NCBI RefSeq assembly: GCF_900460315.1
Contig: NZ_UHIO01000001.1
Span: forward strand, 458,001 to 522,000
From: Veillonella criceti
GTDB taxonomy: Bacteria > Bacillota > Negativicutes > Veillonellales > Veillonellaceae
DNA length: 64,000 nt
Direction: 5' to 3'
Position 1 is the stretch's first letter. Each line of letters opens with the position of its first letter. The notes below the pieces were generated by a model. It did not search any database, was not told the DNA's origin, and saw nothing but the letters and a program-made list of their open reading frames with translations. The translations under genes were made by a program, and so were the position numbers. Shown here piece by piece: positions 9,217 to 18,700 of the stretch.

Positions 9217-9390
9217 GTGTCTTTTCCCATCCAGACTATACTGTCGGTCTCGGAATCACACCGAGTCAACCCATTTCAGAGCTTGCGGACTATCACCGCC
9301 GGTCAGGAATTGAATTGGTCCCCTCATCAACAACTAATTATTGAATTAGCCATTAAGACGCCAACTCGCACCTTGCCTCAAAGACTGTCT
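9217..9390 (-). ncRNA. FMN riboswitch (RFN element)
   Basis: Read on the minus strand, the segment contains the conserved RFN blocks AGGCAAGGTG, CCGGCGGTGATAGTCCGC, GGTGTGATTCCGAGACCGAC and AGTATAGTCTGGATGGGA in the right order, with an extra variable stem between the first and second. It lies about 140 bases ahead of the first riboflavin gene. Binding of FMN is expected to turn off ribD-ribE-ribBA-ribH through the terminator at 9097-9120. Confidence 0.96.
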
Positions 9391-9520
9391 TTATGAAATT
9401 GTAAAATATATTTAACTTCTTATTACTAAAATAATAGTTGTATACAAATTTGGTAAAGTTGTAATGACTACTATTTCTATAGATGATTATACTATCATTT
9501 GGGAGATTCTGCAAGAGGAT

Positions 9521-9587
9521 AAGAGAGAGGCCCTCTTCGCCTCGGAGCTCCTTTGGAGCAATGTCGTCTTCACAGGGCCTCTCTCTT
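9521..9587. terminator. Bidirectional terminator between the orphan gene and the rib promoter region
   Basis: Perfect 14-base inverted arms (AAGAGAGAGGCCCT at 9521-9534 and its complement at 9574-9587) enclose a 39-base spacer that carries a small internal hairpin (GCTCC-TTT-GGAGC at 9547-9559). It begins three bases past the stop of the minus-strand gene that ends at 9590 and is the natural terminator of that gene. Confidence 0.75.
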
Positions 9588-9589
9588 AT

Positions 9590-10669
9590 CTATGAAGTCT
9601 TACTTAGAGTTAAAATAAACGTACTCTTTACTTCGGAATCATGTTGCCACTGTCCATAAAGTTGAATTTGTCCATGCTGGTCAATATACCCCCCGCCATA
9701 GGTCAATGTTAAAAAATAAAGGCCCCATTGAAGTGATGCGGTATTAATGGCTAAACTTTTCAAATATTGTGGGGCGCCCATTGATTGAGAGCTAATAATT
9801 GTGTGCGTTAATAGTTTAGAGAGTGACATTTCAAAGGTATTAAATTGACGCTGTACAGCAGTTAACTCCCGACGAATGACTGTTCTTTGTATTGTTGTTT
9901 CTTTTGAAATACGTGACACTAGATTATCTAAACGATATATTCCATCGTGAAGTTGTAACACACGATATATAAGATGTTTCAAGTCATTATGTGAATTTGT
10001 ATGGTAACTTACTTTATCGTACATATTATCATTAAACATAGTACCACCACGTATACCATTCTGATCAATGTTATTAGTATATGTTCCCTCATAATAGAGT
10101 GAGACTAGTAAGCTATGAATAAGTTTTACATTAGCCTTACAACCATCTACATAAAACTTACCACAACTAAATTCAAGATTTTCCTTTGATTTACATGTTT
10201 TTTCATCTTTGCTGTGCTTCGTTACAGCAAATAAATCATCCCATGAATATGTCTCCAACATGGTGGAAGCCGTTTGATTATGCAATAAATACCGTTGCTC
10301 ATAACGCACAAGATGACATATTTTACTAATAATGATATGACCATAGGTCCAAAAATGTACCGTTCCCTGTGCTGTCAATACATGTGGTGATTCTAGCACG
10401 ATAGAATATCCTTGATTAAATTTTTCAACGATACTATCTACATGACGACGCGAATAGGTCCCTGCCTTTAAAAATTCAACCAGCTTAAGATATCCTTCAT
10501 TAAATGGCACCATCAACTTAGGAATCACAGCCGTATCTAATAATGATTGTTTTAATAATTCTTCTAGCGTAAGTAAGAAGAAATGGATATATTGTGGAAT
10601 TTTAAAATCTTTACCAGCATCAATCAATTTAGTTCGATCATTAGCAGTCCTGATTATATCTACGGACAT
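9590..10669 (-). CDS. Uncharacterised 359-residue protein
   Basis: I do not recognise this protein. It is 359 residues with no signal peptide or clear membrane segment, and it looks largely helical and soluble. It is rich in His, Tyr and Thr, with clusters such as VSYHTNSHNDLKHLI and YSRRHVDSIVEKFNQGYSI, and has cysteines at KTCKSKENLEFSCGKFYVDGC. The C-terminus (WGLYFLTLTYGGGYIDQHG) looks beta-rich. The ATG at 10669 follows AAGGAAGTG. TTGACA with a TATAAG-like -10 lies just upstream. It is monocistronic, bounded by a strong terminator, and divergent from the sigma-factor operon. It may be restricted to this genus. Confidence 0.6.
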   Translation of the reverse strand: MSVDIIRTANDRTKLIDAGKDFKIPQYIHFFLLTLEELLKQSLLDTAVIPKLMVPFNEGYLKLVEFLKAGTYSRRHVDSIVEKFNQGYSIVLESPHVLTAQGTVHFWTYGHIIISKICHLVRYEQRYLLHNQTASTMLETYSWDDLFAVTKHSKDEKTCKSKENLEFSCGKFYVDGCKANVKLIHSLLVSLYYEGTYTNNIDQNGIRGGTMFNDNMYDKVSYHTNSHNDLKHLIYRVLQLHDGIYRLDNLVSRISKETTIQRTVIRRELTAVQRQFNTFEMSLSKLLTHTIISSQSMGAPQYLKSLAINTASLQWGLYFLTLTYGGGYIDQHGQIQLYGQWQHDSEVKSTFILTLSKTS

Positions 10670-11117
10670 ATTTACAACACTTCCTTACAAAAAACTTATA
10701 CAAAAAGGGTACTTATATTTGTCAACTAGATATTTCTTATCAGTTAAAGCATAACAATTTCTAATTTTTGCCCACCTATCGGCCCCATTTCTCCAAAATG
10801 CCCATAATACTTGACTTTTTATTTTTCAAACAAAGATGACTCATTCTATCCTTAATACTATCAATTATGCACAAAATTTTTTATGCCCAGACTATAACCC
10901 CACTAAAATTGCCTACAATCTGTTGTATCTTTAAAAATATAAATTTTCTGGTAAAGAAAAGTAAGTTATTTTTCTATTTTTCTAAAATTTGCTACAAAAA
11001 TTTTAGACTATTATACTATTACTGTGATTGCAATCTACATATAAAACTAGCTAGTCTTCGTATATGCTACAAAATATAATGATGTTAAATCAAAAAGGAG
11101 AATTTATAACGAAAATA
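10670..11117. other. Divergent AT-rich intergenic region
   Basis: This region separates the minus-strand orphan gene from the plus-strand sigma operon. It holds a TTGACA-containing promoter candidate for the minus gene near its right-hand start, a plus promoter with an overlapping inverted repeat (10982-11017), and short AT-rich open frames without ribosome sites. I see no RNA gene in it. Confidence 0.5.
10982..11017 (+). promoter_or_regulatory. Promoter with overlapping inverted repeat for sigma/GH25 operon
   Basis: TTGCTA (10989-10994) and TATACT (11012-11017) are 17 bases apart. A perfect 9-base inverted repeat, CTAAAATTT at 10982-10990 and AAATTTTAG at 10998-11006, covers the -35 region and half the spacer. 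This is the geometry of a repressor operator. The bound protein is unknown. Confidence 0.5.
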
Positions 11118-11777
11118 ATGATACATACTATGTTAAATCCTGTAACAAATCATCTACTACAGCCATTGTCTGAAAGAAATTACCTAGCCTTAGCCAAACA
11201 AGGCAATCAAAAAGCCTTAAAACAACTTTGCCACCAATATGAAGGCTTAATACGAAAATATGCTCATATAACAGCTGTTCATTGTGAATCAGACGATATA
11301 GAAAGTTTATTGTGGGAACTTTTCATTCGCGCCATAAAGGAATACGATACAGAAGGTACAGTACCCTTTTCAGGCTTTGTACAAAGTCGAATCCGCTATG
11401 GTCAGTACAATGCCTTTAAAAAATTACGAAGACAATGGCAACACGAGTCTTTCATCATGAACACACCTACCGAAGGGGAAGACTCAGCCATGACCTTTGA
11501 AGATCTCCTTACCCCTACTCAAAGTGCCGAGGACACGGTAATAAATGCGCAAAACAAACGTTGGATTAAAGAAGCGTTTCAGAAATTAGCTAAACCACAG
11601 CAACAACTATTATTTGATTACTATATACAAGATAAGCCACTAGCAGCATTAGCCAGACAATACGGTATTAGTCGTCAAGCTATGCAACAGCACAAAAATA
11701 GAGCCTTAACAGCCTTAACAGTCTTTTATAATGAAATATCAAATAATTTTGGGAATGAGGTGACATGCAATGAATAA
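11118..11777 (+). CDS. Sigma-70 family RNA polymerase sigma factor
   Basis: The product resembles small alternative sigma factors. The N-terminal part matches region 2 (ALAKQGNQKALKQLCHQYEGLIRKYA, read in two helices, then FSGFVQSRIRYGQYNAFKK). The C-terminal part matches region 4, with a helix-turn-helix at PLAALARQYGISRQAMQQ. The start is uncertain: the open frame runs from 11064 and AAAGGAG ends at 11100, 17 bases before the ATG chosen here (219 residues); upstream ATGs lack ribosome sites and a non-ATG start is possible. The 3' end overlaps the muramidase gene by 8 bases. It might direct transcription of its own operon or of unlinked genes. Confidence 0.8.
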   Translation: MIHTMLNPVTNHLLQPLSERNYLALAKQGNQKALKQLCHQYEGLIRKYAHITAVHCESDDIESLLWELFIRAIKEYDTEGTVPFSGFVQSRIRYGQYNAFKKLRRQWQHESFIMNTPTEGEDSAMTFEDLLTPTQSAEDTVINAQNKRWIKEAFQKLAKPQQQLLFDYYIQDKPLAALARQYGISRQAMQQHKNRALTALTVFYNEISNNFGNEVTCNE

Positions 11778-12366
11778 TTCGCCCTCTTATGGCATTGATA
11801 TTAGTGAACATAATGGTCATATTGACTGGGAATCGGTAAAAAGAGCAGGTATTACCTTTGCCGTAATCCGTCTTGGCTACGGTCAAGGTCATTTAGACTC
11901 TCTCTTTTATGAACATGTGAATACAGCACTTACGGCTAGTTTAGCCATAGGAATTTACTATTATAGCTATGCCACCAATTGTGAATTAGCTGCTAAAGAA
12001 GCGCAGTATGTACTGCATACTTTACAAGGCTGTGGACTGACCCCAGCAAAACTGCCGTTAGGCGTATGGTATGATATAGAGGATTCAAGTATACTCGACG
12101 CTTGTGAAATGCCAGATATACAAAAACAAAGTGTTACCAATATTGCGAGTACCTTTGTCAATCAACTTTGGCAAAATGGGTACACGTTTACAGGTATCTA
12201 CGCCAATCTTAATTGGTGGACTCACTATTTAGATATTTCACAATTAAGCTGTCCACAATGGTGTGCGCAATACAATGTGACTTGCGATTGGCCCACAGCT
12301 CATATGTGGCAATATACAAATAATTTAACCATTGGCCATAAGCAATTTGATGGCAATATACTTTAA
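11770..12366 (+). CDS. GH25 family muramidase (lysozyme)
   Basis: The 198-residue protein is a single glycoside hydrolase family 25 domain, which cleaves the MurNAc-GlcNAc bond of peptidoglycan. It shows YGIDISEHNGHIDW at the N-terminus (catalytic-site Asp), the strand FAVIRLGYG, the catalytic DIED motif and MWQYT near the end. No signal peptide or cell-wall-binding domain is present, so it needs a partner to reach the wall or acts on lysis. The ATG at 11770 has GAGGTGA upstream and lies within the 3' end of the sigma-factor gene, so translation is coupled. Phage endolysins are the closest analogy, but no other phage gene is nearby. Confidence 0.9.
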   Translation: MNNSPSYGIDISEHNGHIDWESVKRAGITFAVIRLGYGQGHLDSLFYEHVNTALTASLAIGIYYYSYATNCELAAKEAQYVLHTLQGCGLTPAKLPLGVWYDIEDSSILDACEMPDIQKQSVTNIASTFVNQLWQNGYTFTGIYANLNWWTHYLDISQLSCPQWCAQYNVTCDWPTAHMWQYTNNLTIGHKQFDGNIL

Positions 12367-12431
12367 AATGTGAAAAATGATTTTCCTTTGTCCTATTGAT
12401 ACCAAGGAACTAGGAAATCATAAACAATAAT

Positions 12432-12471
12432 AAAGAGACTGTAGACCGCCGAAGCGTTCTACAGTCTCTTT
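12432..12471. terminator. Bidirectional terminator between muramidase and adhesin
   Basis: The 14-base arms AAAGAGACTGTAGA (12432-12445) and TCTACAGTCTCTTT (12458-12471) form a perfect stem with T-rich flanks on both strands. It serves the convergent GH25 gene on plus and the adhesin gene on minus. Confidence 0.85.
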
Positions 12472-12516
12472 TATTATGTTAGTTACCTAACAATTACCAA
12501 CTTACGTTAGTATAGC

Positions 12517-12774
12517 TTACATACCTAAGCGTTCCATGAGCAATTTAATTTGTTCACGTTGTGCTTCTAATTCTTGACGTTGTGCTTGCAATTCAGCTTT
12601 TTGTCCAGCTACTTCTTGTTTTAAGGAAGCATTTTCTGCATTGCTAGCCGCTACCGAATCTTTCAACGCAGTATTTTCTTGTTCAAGTGCGTCTACTTTA
12701 TCATCAAGAACAGCAATCGTACTTAATGGCGCTTTGCGATATTTTTGTTCATATTTGTTTTCATCGCCATCTGC
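12517..12774 (-). other. Post-anchor coiled-coil extension of the adhesin
   Basis: After the last predicted beta strand of the YadA anchor (VGVSLRLG) the frame continues for about 85 residues: a charged linker (DENKYEQKYRKAP) and heptad-rich sequence (VDALEQENTALKDSV, QKAELQAQRQELEAQREQ), ending LLMERLGM. Canonical type Vc proteins end at the barrel. Given the known topology the extension should lie in the periplasm. Confidence 0.75.
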
Positions 12775-15700
12775 ACCAAGACGAAGGGAAACACCAACAT
12801 TGAACATATTTTCACTGCTACCGAAAGAACCACCTACGCTGAACATAGTGTCATCATTTGGACGATAGAAAGCACCAATTGCCATAGCTTGTTTGCTTTG
12901 GAATGTACCGATACCAGCTGCAATGGATGTTTTTTCACCATTAGCAAATTCCATTGGATGAAGGGCTGCCATAGCTGCTGCGTGAGCACCAATTACATTC
13001 ATGCGACTATTGAGGTCATGTTTCACACCATTTAATTGGCCTACATTCACAGCATCTGTTGGCAATATACCAGTACCTACATTTTGAATGCGGTTACCAT
13101 TAGCATCAATTACTGGTGCTAAGGTATTACCATCAGCATCCTTGGATTCTGGTTTTACGGTCAATGCACCTGGCACATTGAGCCCATTACCAAAGTCTAC
13201 TGGCGCCCCCTCTTTACCAGATAAGCCATTTTCGTTGATGGTTACATAGGTATTACCTTTACTATCACCAATTGTAATACCGTCTGGACCAATTTTAGTT
13301 TGATTGCCATTAGCATCAGTTACGGTTGTACCTTCTGGCGTTAAAGATGAACTATTGCCTTTACCATCACTGGTTGTAACACTATCAGCTTTGGTTTCAG
13401 TTTTATTACCATCGCCATCAGTAATTGTATTGCCACCTGCAGTCGATTTATTTTCATTGCCCTTACCATCTTTAATTGTAGAGCCATCGCTACCATAGTT
13501 AGCTTCTTTACCATCATCACCTTTAACGGTTAAACCAGTGTCACCATCAAGATTGACTTTATCACCAAGTTTGATACTGCCATCGTTGCCAAGATTAATA
13601 TCCTTAGCTAATTGAATTGTCAATTTATCATCAATATTAGTAACACCAATATTACCAGCTACCAATGATGTCTTAGTTTTATCGTAATCCCCTACAATAT
13701 GAACGGTGTCACTTAACGGTGCATGAACAGCTTCACCATCATTACCTTGGAAGTTAAGGCCAGCTTGGGCTACGGCTTGAAGATCTCCCTTTGTAGCTAA
13801 TTTAGATAAGTCGCTACCTTCAGCCTGTAATAGACCACCTGTCTTATTACCGTTACCGTCATCTTTACCACCAATTAATTCAGTAGCACCTGGTGTACCA
13901 TCTTCACCATTTTCAGCTGTGATTGCTTTGGCATCGTCCCCTAAATCACGACCTAATGCACTACTATCTGTATTAGAGCTAATCGTTGTACCTTCGGCTT
14001 TTACTGTTTCAGATGGAGTAGCTGGCATTGTATTATCGTCTATGGAAACTGGTTTGCCATCATCATTTTTGATGATATTACCTTGTTCATCCTTCGCTAG
14101 ATTATCAGGATTATAATATTTATCTCCAACGTTAACTAGTGGATTACCCTCTTCATCAACTACCACAGGATTTCCATTTTCATCGACTGGATAGTAATTA
14201 CCATCATCACCTTTGACTACTTTATTACCATCTTTGTCAACTAAACCAAGGCCACTACCACCAGCCAATTCTTTCGCTAAGTCTTTGAGTTGTTTGTAGT
14301 TAACAGCATCCGTATCTTCGGTAGCATCGCCAACACCTTTTACTTGGTTACCACCATTATCAAGGCCTTTGTCAGTTAAGGATACAGTATTGCCGCTTTC
14401 AGGTGTAATCGTAATACCATCTTTACCGATAACAGTTTTACCATTTTCACCATCTTTACCAGCTACCGTAATGCCATTACCTTTAACCGTTGTAGTATTA
14501 CCATCTTTGTCTTTAGCCGATACACCTTCACCAGTCACTTTAGTATTGTTGCCATCTTTATCGGTTACATCAATACCGTCACCATTGTATACAGCATTAC
14601 CTGTTTCTACTGGTGTACCTTCAGTTAGGTTAGCAGGTTTACCGTCTTTATCTACATATTGATTATTAGCTGGATCATATGTTAAGCCTTTCACATCATC
14701 AGCTTTGTACCACTTACCGTCATCACCTTGTGTCAATGGATTGCCATCAGCATCCACTACATTACCAGCTTCATTAGTTTGGTAATTAGTTGTTGTCACA
14801 CTACCATTTGGCAAGTTAATATCTTTAGCTAATTTAAGAGCTAAGCTATCTTTGCCATTGGCTACTACACCAATATTACCTGCTGTTAAGCTTTCAGTAT
14901 CGGCTTCACCATATACAGTTAATTTCTTGCTCAATGGACGATGTACATATGTACCTGCATCACCATCAAAATCAAGACCAGCTTGTGCTAAAGCTTGTAA
15001 ATCACCTACAGTCGCTAATTTGCTAAGGTCAGCACCACTAGCACCGAGTAAACCATCTTTACCTGGGTCACCATCTTTACCATTACCACCAACTACAGTT
15101 TTTGCCGTTTCTTCGTCAATAGCAGGTGTTTTACCAGTATTAGGATCATCAGAGTCATCACCATTAGTGCCAATTGGTAAACCTAAACCACTCTTATCAG
15201 CATCAGAGGCTAAGGATGTATCTCCCTTAGCTGAAGATGGTGCTTCTTCAGCAGGTTTAGTACCACCATTGCCATCAGGAACTACCATGTTACCATTGTC
15301 ATCTTTCGTAGCCCCTGGTGGATAGTATTTACCATCGTCACCTTTAACTAATGTATTTCCTTTTTCATCGACTGGGTTGCCATTTTCATCAACTTTGTAG
15401 TCTTTATCACCTACTGAAATGACTTTATCCCCATCTTCATCCACTTTATCTAGGTCATCAGCAGCCCCTACTTTATCTGCTAATTCTTGTACTTGACCTA
15501 ATGTAGCAGCATCGGTTGGTTTAGTGCCAGGGCCTACATTAGAAATTGGGTTACCACCGTTATCTAAGCCTTTATCTGTCAAGGATACTGGCGCTTTAGT
15601 TGTGCCATCTTCACCCTTTGCTGGCGTAATTGTAATACCATCCTTACCGACAACAGTTTTACCATCTTCGCCATCTTTACCAGCTACCGTTAATCCATCA

Positions 15701-18700
15701 GCACCTACTGTTGTTTTACCAAGTGCATTGCCATCAGGATCTTTAGCAGTCACTGTTGTACCATTACCATCATATACAGCTTCATTTTCTTTAGCTAATG
15801 GCACGTCTTTAAGATCAGCTGGTGTATTTCCTTGATCATCAACATATTTACCTGTTTCAGGATTATATGTTAAATCATCAAGAGCACCTTCTGGATAATA
15901 TTTACCATCTTCACCTTTTACAAGAGGATTACCCTCAGCATCTTGATAGCCTTTAGTCGTAACACTACCATCTGCTAAGTCAATATCTTTCGCTAATTTA
16001 ATCGCTAACCCTGTTTCTGCATCAGCTACAACACCGATGTTATTATCTGTAAGTTTAGTTACATCCGCACCACCAGTAACGGCTAACGTTTTGCTCAATG
16101 GACGATGAACTACAACTTTATTACCTTCAGCATCGACTGTATCACCTGTGAAGTCAAGGCCTGCTTGGGCTACCGCTTGTAAATCGCCTACAGTAGCTAA
16201 TTTGCTAAGATCAGCACCCTTAGCACCGAGTAAACCATCTTTACCTGGATCACCATCTTTACCATTACCACCAACAATTGTAGTGGCATCTTCTGGTTTA
16301 ATTGCTTTAGCATCTTCACCAAGAGGCAAGCCTAAACCACTATTTGGTGCTTCTATTACGGCTGAAATAGGATTTTGAGTTGTATCAATTGGTGTAACTG
16401 GGGTTTTGCCGTCAGCTTGAACTGGATTCCCATCATTATCTACTTTTGTACCTGCTGGATAGTAGTTATCGCCGATTTTAACAACTTCATTCCCTTTGCC
16501 ATCAACAAGTTTAGAACCAGAATTACCATCAATGCCATCTACTGCATCTTTTAAGTCTTGATATTGTTGGAAGTTCACTGCATCAGTAGGGTCAGTACCT
16601 GCTGCTACATTGGTAATCTTATTGCCACCATTATCTAATCCTTTATCTGTCAATGTAACAGCTTTGCCTGGATCAACAGCTGGAGTAGCAGGTTTGCCAT
16701 TAGCATCTTGGAATGTACCATCAGGTTGTGCTGTTAGTGTATTACCTGCAGCATCTACTACATTACCTTTGTCATCAGTCTTATATGGAACAGCTGCTAC
16801 GCTACCATTTGTAAGCACAATATCTTTGGCTAATTTAATCGCTAACCCTTTTTCTGCATCAGCTACAACACCGATATTATTATCTGTAAGCTTAGTTACA
16901 TCAGCGCCACCAGTAACTGCTAATGTTTTACTTAATGGACGATGAACTACAACGTTCTTACCTTCAGCATCGACTGTATCACCTGTGAAGTCAAGGCCTG
17001 CTTGGGCTACTGCTTGTAAATCACCAACAGTAGCTAATTTGCTAAGGTCTGCACCGCTAGCACCGAGTAAACCATCTTTACCTGGGTCACCATCTTTACC
17101 ATTACCACCAACTACAGTTTTCGCGGTTTCTTCGTCAATAGCAGGTGTTTTACCAGTAGTAGGATTATCAGAGCCATCACCATTAGTACCAGTTGGTAAG
17201 CCTAAACCGCTCTTATCAGCATCAGAAGCTAAGGATGTATCTCCCTTAGCAGAAGATGGTGCTTCTTCTGCAGGTTTAGTGCCACCATTGCCATCAGGAA
17301 CTACCATGTTGCCATTATCATCTTTCGTAGCCTCTGGTGGATAGTATTTACCATCATCACCTTTAACTAATGTATTTCCTTTTTCATCGACTGGATTGCC
17401 ATTTTCATCAACTTTGTAGTCTTTATCACCTACTGAAATGACTTTATCCCCATCTTCATCCACTTTACCTAGGTCATCAGCAGCCCCTACTTTATCTGCT
17501 AATTCTTGTACTTGACCTAACGTAGCAGCATCAGTTGGTTTAGTACCAGGGCCTACATTAGAAATTGGATTACCACCATTATCTAACCCTTTATCTGTCA
17601 AGGATACCGGCGCTTTAGTTGTGCCATCTTCACCCTTTGCTGGTGTAATTGTAATACCACCCTTACCGACAACAGTTTTACCATCTTCACCATCTTTACC
17701 AGCTACCGTTAAGCCGTCTTTACCAAGGGACGTTTTGCCTAATTCTACTGGCGTACCTTCAGTTGGATTAGCAGGGTTACCATTTTTATCTACATATTGG
17801 TCAGTAGCTGGATCATATGTTAAATCTTTTAAATCATCTGGATTATACCATTTACCATCATCACCTTGAATTAATGGGTTGCCATCAGCATCAACTATAT
17901 TACCATTATTATCTGTTTGATAATTTGGTGCTGTTACACTACCATTTGGTAATGTAATATCTTTCGCTAATTTAATAGCTAAGCTATCTTTACCATTGGC
18001 GACTACACCAATGTTGCCAGCTGTTAAATTCTCTGTATCAGCTTCGCCATAAACAGTTAATTTCTTGCTCAATGGACGATGTACATCATCACCTGTATCA
18101 CCAGCAAAGTCTAAACCTGCTTGAGCTACCGCTTGTAAGTCAGCAACAGTCGCTACTTTGCTAAGATCAGCACCGCTAGCACCAAGTAAACCATCTTTAC
18201 CTGGATCACCATCTTTACCATTACCACCAACAATTGTAGTTGCTTCTGCTGGTTCAATTGCTTTAGCATCTTCACCAAGAGGTAAGCCTAAGCCACTATT
18301 TGGTGTTGTTGTTCCTGCTGACACTGGAGTTTTTACTTCTTCTGCTAGGGTTTTGCCATCTGCTTGAACTGGATTCCCTTTATCATCAGTTTTAGTGCCT
18401 TCTGGATAATATTTTCCACCTATTTCAACAACAGGATTACCTTCACCATCTACATAAGTAACACTACCAGCACCAGATTGGACTAAATTAGTTAATGCAT
18501 CATTAACAGCATATAATTGAGAACCATTAATCGCATCAGTAGAATCAGCGGAAATACGACCTGCTGCTACATTAGTAATTGTACGATATTCAGGACCATC
18601 ACCAGTTGCACGTGTAGTAACGCCTGACTTACCAACAGACACTGTTCCTACTGGCGTTGACCCTGCAAAGTTTACAGTCTTACCTGCAATAGTAGCACTT

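Larger units (their letters stand above)
13800..18400 (-). repeat. In-frame stalk repeat array of the adhesin
   Basis: A module reading VVGGNGKDGDPGKDGLLG then ASGADLSKLATVGDLQAVAQ recurs four times, with its Gly-X-Y core near 15051, 16233, 17070 and 18188, plus a diverged copy near 13800. Spacing is irregular because different spacer modules lie between copies. Each copy is followed by a HRPLSKxL segment. Confidence 0.85.

Noticed and set aside
10867-11079. Plus-strand 70-residue frame in the divergent region
   Set aside because: AT-rich low-complexity Lys/Phe/Ile composition, no ribosome site, and it overlaps the sigma-operon promoter.
11770-12366. Prophage endolysin indicating a prophage
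   Set aside because: No integrase, capsid, tail or terminase genes are nearby; flanks are an orphan gene and a chromosomal adhesin.
14852-17344. Several plus-strand frames of 76-157 residues rich in Pro, Ser and Leu
   Set aside because: They are antisense to the adhesin repeats and repeat with them; codon pattern and lack of ribosome sites mark them as shadows.
13800-18400. CRISPR or satellite repeats
   Set aside because: Repeats are in frame within one open reading frame and encode adhesin stalk modules.
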